Shown here piece after piece: positions 1 through 6,529 of a stretch of DNA of 11,518 nucleotides. Location of the stretch: NCBI GenBank assembly GCA_035546175.1, contig DASZWW010000100.1:1-11518 (forward strand), given 5' to 3'. Each line of letters starts with the position of its first letter. The first letter of the stretch is position 1. The DNA is from DASZFV01 sp035546175 (GTDB lineage: Bacteria; Myxococcota_A; Polyangia; Fen-1088). The position numbers and the translations under genes are program-made. The notes beneath the pieces are model-generated. The model made no database searches, was not told the DNA's origin, and worked only from the letters and a program-made list of their open reading frames with translations.

Positions 1-132
1 TGCCGCCGCCGAGGCCCCCGCGCCCCCGCTGAAGCTCGGATCGGCGGGGCCGCCGGGCGAGCAGCCGCTCGACGAGGCGAGGCCCACGAACAGCAGGCCG
101 AGCGCGACGTCGCTGGGGGCGGGACCTCTCAT
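1..132 (-). CDS. Putative lipoprotein, N-terminal fragment (cut by window edge)
   Basis: The first 44 codons of a minus-strand gene are visible and the rest lies beyond base 1. The peptide opens MRGPAPSDVALGLLFVGLAS and continues with S-S-G-C, which resembles a lipoprotein signal peptide with a hydrophobic core (about residues 9-19) and a lipobox-like cysteine at residue 24. A Gly/Ala/Ser-rich stretch follows, a common linker after the lipidated cysteine in myxobacterial lipoproteins. The ATG is 12 bases past the stop of the hydroxypyruvate isomerase gene, so it may be read through from that operon. A GTG directly before the ATG is in frame and could be the start instead. I see no good Shine-Dalgarno sequence. 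The function cannot be told from this fragment; a chance open frame is possible. Confidence 0.45.
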   Translation of the reverse strand, partial: MRGPAPSDVALGLLFVGLASSSGCSPGGPADPSFSGGAGASAAA

Positions 133-144
133 CACGCGCGCCGT

Positions 145-927
145 CTATTTGTCGAGGTACGGCTTGACCCAGCCGAGGCCCGCCGTGGTCTCGCCGGCCG
201 GCTTGTACTCGCAGCCGATCCAGCCGGCGTAGCCGAGCTTGTCGACGTGCTTGAACAGGAACTCGTAGTTGATCTCGCCCGTGCCCGGCTCGTGACGGCC
301 CGGGTTGTCGGCCAGCTGCATGTGAGCGATCTTGGCCAGGTTCCGCTCGATCGTCGGCGCGAGATCGCCCTCCATGATCTGCATGTGATAGATGTCGTAC
401 TGGAGCCACAGGTTGGAGCTCCCCACGGCCGCGATGACGTCCAGCGCCTGCTGGGTCCTGGTCAGATAGAACCCCGGGATGTCGCGCGTGTTGATGGGCT
501 CGATGAGGAGCTTGATGCCCTCGCCCCCGAGCCGGTCCGCGGCGAAGCGCAGGTTGTTGACGAAGGTCTCCCTCACCTTGTCCGCGGAGACGTCCTTGGG
601 GGTCAGGCCCGCCAGGCAGTTGAGCTGCTTGCAGCCGAGCGCCTTCGCGTACTCGATGGCCTTGCCGACGCCGTCCTGGAACTCGCCGACGCGCGCCGGG
701 TCGACGGCGTTGCCGCGATCGCCCGCCGCCCAGTTGCCGGCCGGCAGGTTGTGCAGCACCTGGGTGAGCTTGGCCTTGTGGAGCTTCTCGGCGACCACGG
801 CCGCGGGCGCGACGTAGGGGAAGAGGTACTCGACGCCCTTGAAGCCGGCCTTCGCCGCGGCGTCGAAGCGGTCGAGGAACTCGACCTCGTTGAACATGAG
901 GGTGAGGTTCGCGCAGAATTTCGGCAT
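145..927 (-). CDS. hyi: Hydroxypyruvate isomerase (Hyi family)
   Basis: This 260-residue protein matches the length and, from memory, the sequence pattern of E. coli Hyi almost end to end. Hyi interconverts hydroxypyruvate and tartronate semialdehyde in the cytoplasm and has a xylose-isomerase-like TIM-barrel fold. Recognisable blocks are CANLTLMFNEVEFLDRF near the N terminus, LHNLPAGNWAAGDRG (58-72), LIEPIN (141-146), QYDIYHMQ (176-183), ADNPGRHEPGTGEINY (206-221) and GCEYKP (238-243). E143 and E240 are the expected catalytic/metal glutamates, with D178 and Q204 as further metal-site candidates. The ATG at 927 follows an AAGGAG ribosome site (937-942) by nine bases and gives the family's N terminus; the frame stays open upstream only as a shadow inside the aldolase gene. 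The start is 23 bases past the aldolase stop, so the two are co-transcribed. The related OtnI (2-oxo-tetronate isomerase) activity cannot be excluded. Confidence 0.9.
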   Translation of the reverse strand: MPKFCANLTLMFNEVEFLDRFDAAAKAGFKGVEYLFPYVAPAAVVAEKLHKAKLTQVLHNLPAGNWAAGDRGNAVDPARVGEFQDGVGKAIEYAKALGCKQLNCLAGLTPKDVSADKVRETFVNNLRFAADRLGGEGIKLLIEPINTRDIPGFYLTRTQQALDVIAAVGSSNLWLQYDIYHMQIMEGDLAPTIERNLAKIAHMQLADNPGRHEPGTGEINYEFLFKHVDKLGYAGWIGCEYKPAGETTAGLGWVKPYLDK

Positions 928-950
928 GACGTTCTTCTCCTTCGAGGCGC

Positions 951-1724
951 CTACGGTTTCTTGAAACGCTCGCACAACCCCTTGGCGGCGTTGCGCAACA
1001 GTGCGGTGTCGCCGCCCACGGCGACGTAGGTCATCCCCATCTCGAGGTACATCTGCGCCTCCTTCTCGACGGGCGCGAGGATGCCCACGGCCTTGCCGTG
1101 CTTCTTGCCCGCCTCGAGGATGCGCGCGATGCCCTTCTGCACCTCGGGGTGCGTGGGCTTGAGGAAGTGTCCCATGCCCGCCGAGAGATCCGAGGGCCCG
1201 ATGAAGAGCGCGTCGATGCCCTCGACCGCGGCGATGGCGTCGACGTTCTCGATCGACCGCGTGCTCTCGATCTGCACGGTGACGCAGATGTCGTCGTTGA
1301 TCTGGTCGAAGTAGTCCGCCTGGAAGCCGTAGCGGTTGCTGCGGTGGGCGGTGCCGATGCCCCGCCGCCCGGCCGGCGGGTAGCGGGTCGACGACACGGC
1401 GTTCTTGGCCATCTCCTCGGTCTCGATGAAGGGGATGAGGAAGTTGTAGAAGCCGATGTCGAGCAGCCGCTTGATGACGACGGGGTCGAACCACTGCGGC
1501 CGCACGATGGGCGCGCTCTCGCTGTCCTTGAGCGCCTGCAGCTGCGTGATGAACGTCGTGTAGTCGTTGGGCGCGTGCTCGCCGTCGATGAGCAGCCAGT
1601 CGAAGCCGGCGTAGCCGAGGATCTCGGTCGTGATGTTGCTCGCGAGCGACGCCCAGCAGCCGATGAGCTTCTCGCCGGCGCGCAGCCGGCGGCGGAACGA
1701 GTTGGGCATCGCGACGTAGGGCAT
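951..1724 (-). CDS. garL: HpcH/HpaI-family aldolase, 2-dehydro-3-deoxyglucarate aldolase type
   Basis: This 257-residue class II (metal-dependent) aldolase closely resembles E. coli GarL, which cleaves 5-keto-4-deoxy- or 2-keto-3-deoxy-D-glucarate to pyruvate and tartronate semialdehyde. Shared blocks include IGCWASLASN (21-30), FDWLLIDGEHAPND (41-54), RLLDIGFYNFLIPF (86-99), SSTRYPP (111-117), VQIES (150-154), FIGPSDLSA (174-182) and GILAPVE (214-220). H50, R75, E153 and D179 fall at the numbers of the active-site and metal residues known in GarL. An AGAGG ribosome site six bases before the ATG supports the start at 1724; M6 is a weaker alternative. The start lies 12 bases past the dehydratase stop, and hydroxypyruvate isomerase follows, which fits tartronate semialdehyde as a product. 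Other 2-keto-3-deoxy acids (e.g. 2-keto-3-deoxy-arabinonate) are possible substrates, since this family is promiscuous. Confidence 0.88.
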   Translation of the reverse strand: MPYVAMPNSFRRRLRAGEKLIGCWASLASNITTEILGYAGFDWLLIDGEHAPNDYTTFITQLQALKDSESAPIVRPQWFDPVVIKRLLDIGFYNFLIPFIETEEMAKNAVSSTRYPPAGRRGIGTAHRSNRYGFQADYFDQINDDICVTVQIESTRSIENVDAIAAVEGIDALFIGPSDLSAGMGHFLKPTHPEVQKGIARILEAGKKHGKAVGILAPVEKEAQMYLEMGMTYVAVGGDTALLRNAAKGLCERFKKP

Positions 1725-1730
1725 CGTTGA

Positions 1731-1735
1731 CCTCT
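1731..1735 (-). promoter_or_regulatory. Ribosome binding site of the aldolase gene
   Basis: AGAGG on the minus strand sits six bases before the ATG at 1724 and immediately after the dehydratase stop codon. It decides for this ATG over the in-frame ATG five codons inside, and suggests that ribosomes finishing the dehydratase can re-initiate. Confidence 0.6.
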
Positions 1736-1736
1736 G

Positions 1737-3470
1737 CTAGTTGATGGCCGGCTCAGGGATGGGGGCGGTCCCCTCGAGGAAGTCGAAGTCGCAGCCCTCG
1801 TTGGCCTGCCGGATGTGCTGCGAGAACATCTGGCCGTAGCCGCGCGGGAACTGCGGCCTGGGGGGCGTCCAGGCGGCGCGGCGCCTGGCCAGCTCCTCCT
1901 CGGGGACGTGCATCTCGAGCCTCCGCGCCTCGACGTCGAGCTCGATGATGTCGCCCTCCTTCACGAGCGCGAGCGGGCCGCCCACGAACGCCTCGGGCGC
2001 GACGTGCAGCACGCACGCGCCGTAGCTCGTGCCGCTCATGCGCGAGTCGGAGATGCGCACGACGTCGCGCACGCCCTTCTGCAGGAGCTTCTTCGGCACC
2101 GGCAGCTGGCCCCACTCGGGCATGCCCGGGCCGCCCTTGGGACCGGCGTTCCGGAGGATGTAGACCGAGTTCTCGTCGGCCTCGAGATGAGGGTCGTCCA
2201 TGCGCGTCTTCATATCGTCGTAGCTGTCGAAGACGACCGCCGGGCCCTTGTGCTTGAGCAGGTGCGCCTCCGCGGCGGGCGGCTTCATGACGGCGCCGTC
2301 GGGCGCGAGGTTGCCGCGCAGCACGACGAGCGCGTCCGACTTCACGAGCGGGTTGTCGAGCTCGTGGATGACGTCGGCGTTGAAGATCTTCGCGTCCTTG
2401 ACGTTGTCGCCGAGCGCCGCGCCGTTGACCGTGAGCGCCGCGCGATCGAGCAGGCCGCCCAGCTCGTTGAGCAGCGCCGGCAGCCCGCCCGCGTAATAGA
2501 AGTCCTCCATGAGGTACTTGCCCGCGGGCCGCAGGTTGGCGAGCACGGGCGTGCGCCGCGCGAGCTCGTCGAAGCGGTCGAGCTTGAGCGGGATGCCCGC
2601 CCGGTGCGCGATCGCCAGCAGGTGGACGACGGCGTTCGTCGAGCCCGCCATGGCGAGCACCGTCGTGATGGCGTTGTCGACGGCGGCTGCCGAGATGATC
2701 TGGGACGGCTTCAAGTCCTCCCAGACCATGTCGACGATGCGCCGCCCCGTCATCGTCGCCATCGCCGCGTGGCGCGAGTCGACGGCCGGGATCGAGGACG
2801 CGCCCGGCAGCGTGAAGCCCAGGGCCTCCATGGCGGTCATCATCGTCGCCGCCGTGCCCATCGTCATGCACGTGCCGGGCGAGCGCGCGATGCCGCTCTC
2901 GAGGCCGACCCAGTCGTCCTCGGTGATGTTCCCGGCGCGCAGCTCGGCCCAGTACTTCCAGACGTCGGTGCCGCTGCCCAGCGTCTGCCCGTGCCAGTTG
3001 CCGCGCAGCATGGCGCCCGCCGGCATGAAGATCATGGGCAGCCCCATGCTGAGCGCGCCCATCATCAGGCCGGGCGTCGTCTTGTCGCAGCCGCCCATCA
3101 GCACGGCGCCGTCGGCCGGGTACGAGCGCAGGAGCTCCTCCGCCTCCATCGCCAGGAGGTTGCGGTAGAGCATCGTCGTCGGCTTCTGGAAGTTCTCCGA
3201 GAGCGAGAGGGCCGGCATCTCGACGGGGAAGCCTCCGGCCTCCCAGACGCCGCGCTTGATCTCCTCGGCGCGCGCCCGGAAGTGCTGGTGACAGGGGTTG
3301 ATGTCGCTCCAGGTGTTGAGGATGGCGATGACGGGCTTGCCGGCGTAGTCGGCGCGGCTGTACCCCATCTGCGCGGCGCGCGAGCGGTGTCCGAAGGAGC
3401 GCAGATCGGTCGCGCCGTACCAGCGATGGCTGCGTAGCTCTTCGGGTTTCTTGCGTCTGGGGGCGCTCAC
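1737..3470 (-). CDS. IlvD/Edd-family sugar-acid dehydratase (L-arabinonate dehydratase-like)
   Basis: This 577-residue protein belongs to the IlvD/Edd family of Fe-S dehydratases and, from memory, resembles the Rhizobium L-arabinonate dehydratase over its full length more than amino-acid-biosynthetic IlvD. The reaction would turn an aldonic or related sugar acid into a 2-keto-3-deoxy acid in the cytoplasm. C60 (DINPCHQH), C128 (GGCDKTTPG) and C201 (PGTCMTMGTA) are the expected [2Fe-2S] ligands. D129 and K130 match the metal site with the carbamylated lysine, and S479 in DSRMSGTSYG is the catalytic base serine. The N-terminal LRSHRWYG motif aligns with sugar-acid members, so the GTG at 3470 is probably right although no Shine-Dalgarno is present; a TATAGT nine bases upstream suggests a leaderless message. 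It is the first gene of a tight operon with the GarL-like aldolase and Hyi. Substrate could be L-arabinonate, D-galactonate, D-fuconate, D-xylonate or an aldarate; sequence alone does not decide. Confidence 0.88.
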   Translation of the reverse strand: MSAPRRKKPEELRSHRWYGATDLRSFGHRSRAAQMGYSRADYAGKPVIAILNTWSDINPCHQHFRARAEEIKRGVWEAGGFPVEMPALSLSENFQKPTTMLYRNLLAMEAEELLRSYPADGAVLMGGCDKTTPGLMMGALSMGLPMIFMPAGAMLRGNWHGQTLGSGTDVWKYWAELRAGNITEDDWVGLESGIARSPGTCMTMGTAATMMTAMEALGFTLPGASSIPAVDSRHAAMATMTGRRIVDMVWEDLKPSQIISAAAVDNAITTVLAMAGSTNAVVHLLAIAHRAGIPLKLDRFDELARRTPVLANLRPAGKYLMEDFYYAGGLPALLNELGGLLDRAALTVNGAALGDNVKDAKIFNADVIHELDNPLVKSDALVVLRGNLAPDGAVMKPPAAEAHLLKHKGPAVVFDSYDDMKTRMDDPHLEADENSVYILRNAGPKGGPGMPEWGQLPVPKKLLQKGVRDVVRISDSRMSGTSYGACVLHVAPEAFVGGPLALVKEGDIIELDVEARRLEMHVPEEELARRRAAWTPPRPQFPRGYGQMFSQHIRQANEGCDFDFLEGTAPIPEPAIN

Positions 3471-3479
3471 GGGGCGGGA

Positions 3480-3485
3480 ACTATA
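3480..3485 (-). promoter_or_regulatory. Putative -10 box (TATAGT) of the dehydratase operon
   Basis: TATAGT on the minus strand, inside the longer TATATAGT, ends nine bases before the GTG start at 3470. A start site about seven bases past the hexamer would leave a leader of only a few bases, with no room for a Shine-Dalgarno sequence. I see no matching -35 box. The same hexamer-N9-start layout occurs before the lipoprotein gene starting at 5183, which raises confidence a little. No experimental start site is known to me. Confidence 0.4.
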
Positions 3486-3530
3486 TACGACGATTGGGCC
3501 CGGCCGCGGGGAGTTCTCAGTTTCCGTTTT

Positions 3531-5183
3531 TCAGGGCTCGAGCAGCGCCCCCGCGTAGAGGTAGAGGCCGTCGGACGCCGCGCCGTTCGCGAGCGTGTAG
3601 AGGACGGCGTTCGGGGGGAGGGGCGCGAGGACGACGCCGACGCCCTGCTGGAGCGGGATCCCAGCGCCCGTGAGCCCGTCCGCTCCGACGCGGGCGACGC
3701 GCAGCGTCCCGGCCGCCGCGCCGAGCGCCGCGCCGTCGACGTACAGCAGCCGGTCGTCGCCGAGCGACGCCCAGGAGACGAGGCCGCTGCCGAACGGCTT
3801 CGTCTGGCAGGACGCGAGCGCCGTCACCGCGCCCGAGAGCAGCTGGGACTTGACGTCCGTCTGCGCCCAGACGACGGCGGCGTTCCCCGCCATCAGGAGC
3901 GCGGTGCTGGAGTTGGCGGCGGGGATCTCGGTGAGCGTGCAGGGCGCGCTCAGCGAGGCCGACCAGGCGAAGAGGTCGGCGCCCACGCCCGTGTTGGTCT
4001 TCGAGTAGACGATGGTGCTCGCGTCCGCCGACCGCGCCACGGTGAAGCGCACCCCTTGATCGACGAGGGTGGACGTCGCCGGGGCCGCGCGATCCGGCAT
4101 GAAGCGGAGCTCGCCGACCTGATCCGCGACGTCGGCGCGGAAGAGCATGCCCTTGTCGCCGACGAGGTCGTACTCGGCGACGTCCATGGCGAGCGTCGAG
4201 ACGCCCGCGCCCGCCGGGAACGGCGCGGTCACGAGCGTGCCCGACGGCATGATGCCGTCGTCGGTGTACGAGGTCAGCCAGAGCCAGGCCGCGCCGTCGT
4301 TCGAGATCCGCCAATAGGACACGCCGGTCGCGACGGTGAGCCGCGTCGTCGCGTCGCCGAGCTTCTGGACCTTGAGCGTCTGCACGCCGGTCGTCGCATC
4401 CCCCACCGACCACGCGACGTCGGCGCCGTCGGGCGAGAACCCCACCTGCGTCTCGACGTCCACGCCCGGCGGCGTCGTCGCCGAGTGCAGCAGCACCTTG
4501 TCGAGGACCGGCAGGGGCCCGTCCTCCGCCGTCCCGGTCGGGCCCGCCGTGATCTCCTCCCACGTGCCGTCCGCGTCGTCGACGTTCCGGAGGCAGACGG
4601 CGACGTCGAGGTCGCCTTGCCCTTCGCAGGCGCTCGGAGACCCGGCGACGAGCTCGCGCCCGGACGCCCAGCCGGGGCGCCAGATCCAGACGGGCGCGTT
4701 GAACGCGGCCGCGTCGCCGGCGTCGTCGCCGGCGCGATAAAAGAAGGTGTCGCCCTGGAACGCGTAGTTGATGACGCTGGCCGGGTCCGCCCCGTAGGCG
4801 TTTCGCGAGAGCCGGAGGCAGTACGAGTCGGTCCCGTCGCAGCGGAGGTCCTCGCCCGTCACGACGCTCGTCGCGTCGAAGACCCACAGCTCGTAGCGAC
4901 CGATGGTCTGCGCCGGGACGACGACGCCGCACCAGGTGTCGCCCGTCCCCGAGCTCGAGCAGCTGTTCCGGCCGTCGCCCACGAGCACGCCGCGCGGGAG
5001 GAGCAGCTGGGTGCCGGGCGGCGGCTCGAACGCCGCGTCGGCCGCGAGCAGATCGGCGCCGCTGTCCGCATCGCCCTGCGTCGCGCCGTCTCGCGAGCTC
5101 GGGGGCTCGTTCGACGAGCTGCCGCAGGCCGCGAGCGTCGACGCGAGCAGCAGGGCGGAGAGGTGGCGACGAGCGTTCGTCAA
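3531..5183 (-). CDS. Lipoprotein with beta-propeller-like repeats, function unknown
   Basis: The protein is 550 residues if it starts at the TTG at 5183. The N terminus is a classic lipoprotein signal: basic residues 5-7, hydrophobic core, lipobox LAAC with the lipidated cysteine at 20. A Ser/Asp/Ala-rich linker (about 21-56) follows. The mature part is rich in short beta-strand blocks with a WD40/TolB-like look, such as VGFSPDGADVAWSV (247-260), WRISNDGAAWLWLTS (291-305) and TVARSADASTIVYSKT (381-396), suggesting a beta-propeller at the cell surface or in the periplasm. Eight cysteines after the lipidated one (75, 85, 115, 122, 186, 197, 415, 459) could form disulfides. The open frame continues to 5819, but that part overlaps the DUF1993 gene out of frame and would bury the signal peptide, so I reject it. 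TATAGT lies nine bases before the TTG, with no Shine-Dalgarno. I cannot name a function. Confidence 0.72.
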   Translation of the reverse strand: MTNARRHLSALLLASTLAACGSSSNEPPSSRDGATQGDADSGADLLAADAAFEPPPGTQLLLPRGVLVGDGRNSCSSSGTGDTWCGVVVPAQTIGRYELWVFDATSVVTGEDLRCDGTDSYCLRLSRNAYGADPASVINYAFQGDTFFYRAGDDAGDAAAFNAPVWIWRPGWASGRELVAGSPSACEGQGDLDVAVCLRNVDDADGTWEEITAGPTGTAEDGPLPVLDKVLLHSATTPPGVDVETQVGFSPDGADVAWSVGDATTGVQTLKVQKLGDATTRLTVATGVSYWRISNDGAAWLWLTSYTDDGIMPSGTLVTAPFPAGAGVSTLAMDVAEYDLVGDKGMLFRADVADQVGELRFMPDRAAPATSTLVDQGVRFTVARSADASTIVYSKTNTGVGADLFAWSASLSAPCTLTEIPAANSSTALLMAGNAAVVWAQTDVKSQLLSGAVTALASCQTKPFGSGLVSWASLGDDRLLYVDGAALGAAAGTLRVARVGADGLTGAGIPLQQGVGVVLAPLPPNAVLYTLANGAASDGLYLYAGALLEP

Positions 5184-5209
5184 GGAGGGCGGACTATACC
5201 CGCCCCTCC
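5184..5209. promoter_or_regulatory. Inverted repeat around a TATAGT -10 box (possible operator)
   Basis: On the plus strand the left arm GGAGGGCGG (5184-5192) and right arm CCGCCCCTCC (5200-5209) are complementary apart from one extra C. They flank a seven-base centre (5193-5199) that holds TATAGT on the minus strand. One arm touches the TTG start at 5183. A palindrome centred on a -10 box directly before a start codon could be a repressor site. If the region is transcribed from upstream, it would instead be a GC-rich hairpin just before the start codon. It has no T-run, so it does not look like an intrinsic terminator. Confidence 0.4.
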
Positions 5210-5257
5210 GCCCGTCACGGGGCGAAAGCGGGCCCCGCAACGCCACAACGGCGTCGG

Positions 5258-5767
5258 CTACAGATCGAAGTATTCGAGCGGCCCGAGGAAGTCGCTCTTT
5301 CCGATCTCGACGCCGCCCGCGCGGAGGAGCGCGTAGGCCGTCGTGACGTGGAAGTAAAAGTTCGGGATCTGGCGCCGCCACAGGTACTCGTCGGCGCGCA
5401 TGCCCTTGCCCGGGCGGTTGGGCATCTTGACGATGGCGTCGCCTTTCGTCGCCGCGAAGTCGGCCGCCGAGAGGCCGTCGAGGACCGCGAGGCACTTCGC
5501 GATGCGGCCGCGCAGCTCCGCGAACGTCGCCTCGTTGTCCTCGTGCTTGGGCAGCTCCTTGCCCGAGAGCGCCTGCGCGACGCTCTTCGCGTGGTCGCAG
5601 GCGATGCGAATCTGTTTCGCGAAGGGCAGCATGTCGGGCGCGAGGCGCGCCGTGAGGAAGTTGTCGACGTCGAAGCCGCGCGCCTTGGCGTGGGCCTCCG
5701 CCTTGCCGAGGATCGCGTCGAGGTTGCGCAGCGTGCGCGCGAGCTGCTGAATCGCCATGTAGTACAT
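5258..5767 (-). CDS. DUF1993 family protein (DinB-like fold)
   Basis: This 169-residue soluble protein matches the DUF1993 family, which is related to the DinB/YfiT four-helix-bundle superfamily; its biochemical role is not established. Family hallmarks are the MYY start, the leucine-rich first helix, LTARLAPDMLPFAKQIRIAC (38-57) and the C-terminal blocks IPNFYFHVTTAYALLRAGG (134-152) and VEIGKSDFLG (153-162). H140 could be part of a DinB-type metal site. The start at 5767 is chosen because it gives the family N terminus and is preceded at six bases by an AGAGGAG ribosome site; the frame is open to 5797, but that start would include the ribosome site in the coding sequence. There is no signal peptide. 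It lies 74 bases upstream of the beta-propeller lipoprotein and has no evident functional link to it. Confidence 0.85.
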   Translation of the reverse strand: MYYMAIQQLARTLRNLDAILGKAEAHAKARGFDVDNFLTARLAPDMLPFAKQIRIACDHAKSVAQALSGKELPKHEDNEATFAELRGRIAKCLAVLDGLSAADFAATKGDAIVKMPNRPGKGMRADEYLWRRQIPNFYFHVTTAYALLRAGGVEIGKSDFLGPLEYFDL

Positions 5768-5773
5768 CGGGGT

Positions 5774-5780
5774 CTCCTCT
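5774..5780 (-). promoter_or_regulatory. Ribosome binding site of the DUF1993 gene
   Basis: AGAGGAG on the minus strand lies six bases before the ATG at 5767. It is the strongest Shine-Dalgarno match near a gene start in this window, and it decides for this ATG over an in-frame start at 5797. Confidence 0.65.
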
Positions 5781-5869
5781 GTGGACTTGGGGCGCAAGGA
5801 TAGCCCGGCAGGCGGGCAAGTGAGCGAGCCCTGACGAGATGCCGCTCGCGCCGCCGAGTTACAGCCGGA

Positions 5870-6430
5870 TCAGTTTTGCACGGGCGCGCCGATGGCGAGG
5901 CTCGTGCACTGGTGGTTGAAACACGAGCACAGCGTGGCGATCAGCGGGCACGCGATGTTGCACACCGCCTCGGGCGGCCCGGGAGCGGGATCGGTGACCG
6001 CGACGCACATCGACGAGCAGCTGCACCCTTGCCTGCGCGAGGTGCAGTCGGAGTCCTGGTTGCAGGAGCCGAGCGGAGCGTCCGCGCCGGCGTCGTGCGG
6101 GGCCGCGCACTCGCCCCCGTGCGCGACGCTCACGCCAGCGCAGTCGGCGTCGCACGGGCTGGGATACGTCTTCCCGTCGGCGCCGCAGACAGGCGCGTAG
6201 ATCGCGGGGCAGGCGCAACCTCCGTCCTGGCCGGCTCTCGCGCCGGCGCCCGCAGCGCCCGACCCGCCAGCGCCCCGGCCCGCGGCGCCGGCGCCGCCCT
6301 TGCCGGCCGTCCCCGAGGGCGACGATCCACCGTCGGTGCTCAAAGGCCCGGCGGAATCGCAGCTGGCCGCCGCCAGGGCGATCGCGAGGGCGAGCACGCC
6401 GCAAACCGTTCGAACGCGCACGGAAGTCAT
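5870..6430 (-). CDS. Cysteine-rich lipoprotein with a Kazal-like domain
   Basis: This 186-residue predicted lipoprotein starts with MTSVRVRTVC, a hydrophobic core and AAASC, with the lipidated cysteine at 24. A low-complexity Gly/Ala linker covers about residues 34-70. A Kazal-like module follows: C72, C74, C82, C93, C97 and C108 with spacing C-x-C-x7-C-x10-C-x3-C-x10-C, including CPAIYAPVCGADGKTYPSPC (74-93). Kazal domains are typically serine-protease inhibitors or secreted protein-binding modules. The C-terminal part (123-175) has ten more cysteines (e.g. SCNQDSDC, GCSCSSMC, CNIAC, CSC), as often seen in myxobacterial surface proteins. The start at 6430 was chosen for the best signal peptide; in-frame ATGs at 6454 and 6511 are alternatives and none has a clear ribosome site. 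Inhibitory activity is an inference from the fold only. The module may just be a binding domain. Confidence 0.75.
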   Translation of the reverse strand: MTSVRVRTVCGVLALAIALAAASCDSAGPLSTDGGSSPSGTAGKGGAGAAGRGAGGSGAAGAGARAGQDGGCACPAIYAPVCGADGKTYPSPCDADCAGVSVAHGGECAAPHDAGADAPLGSCNQDSDCTSRRQGCSCSSMCVAVTDPAPGPPEAVCNIACPLIATLCSCFNHQCTSLAIGAPVQN

Positions 6431-6529
6431 GCGCGTCGACGCTGCAACGCCCATACCACGGCGATAGCGGCGCGACGGGCGCTCCAGGCCCGCGCTGCCG
6501 GGCGGATTCACGAGACCGGCATCAGTTTT

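Noticed and set aside
928..1494. Upstream extension of the hydroxypyruvate isomerase frame, giving a 449-residue fusion
   Set aside because: The extension is an out-of-frame reading of the aldolase gene, Arg/Gly-rich and without domain signal, and the ribosome site and family N terminus fix the start at 927.
1815..3437. A 540-codon open frame on the plus strand
   Set aside because: It lies entirely antisense to the well-supported dehydratase, is dominated by Arg/Ala/Val/Asp, and has no recognisable motif. High GC leaves such frames open by chance.
1737..3470. Calling the dehydratase biosynthetic IlvD
   Set aside because: Its N-terminal motif, length pattern and catabolic partners fit sugar-acid dehydratases, and no other branched-chain amino-acid gene is nearby.
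3495..3520. GC-rich inverted repeat between lipoprotein and dehydratase as an intrinsic terminator
   Set aside because: The stem is only about four pairs and is not followed by a T-run on the transcribed strand.
3517..4932. A 471-codon minus-strand open frame overlapping the propeller lipoprotein
   Set aside because: It is almost pure Arg/Gly/Ala, a second-frame shadow of the same gene.
5184..5819. Upstream extension of the propeller lipoprotein frame, giving 762 residues
   Set aside because: It runs through the DUF1993 gene in another frame and would place the lipoprotein signal peptide in the interior.
5807..5821. GCCCG/CGGGC hairpin upstream of the DUF1993 gene as a terminator of the Kazal gene
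   Set aside because: A five-pair stem with no T-run is expected by chance at this base composition.
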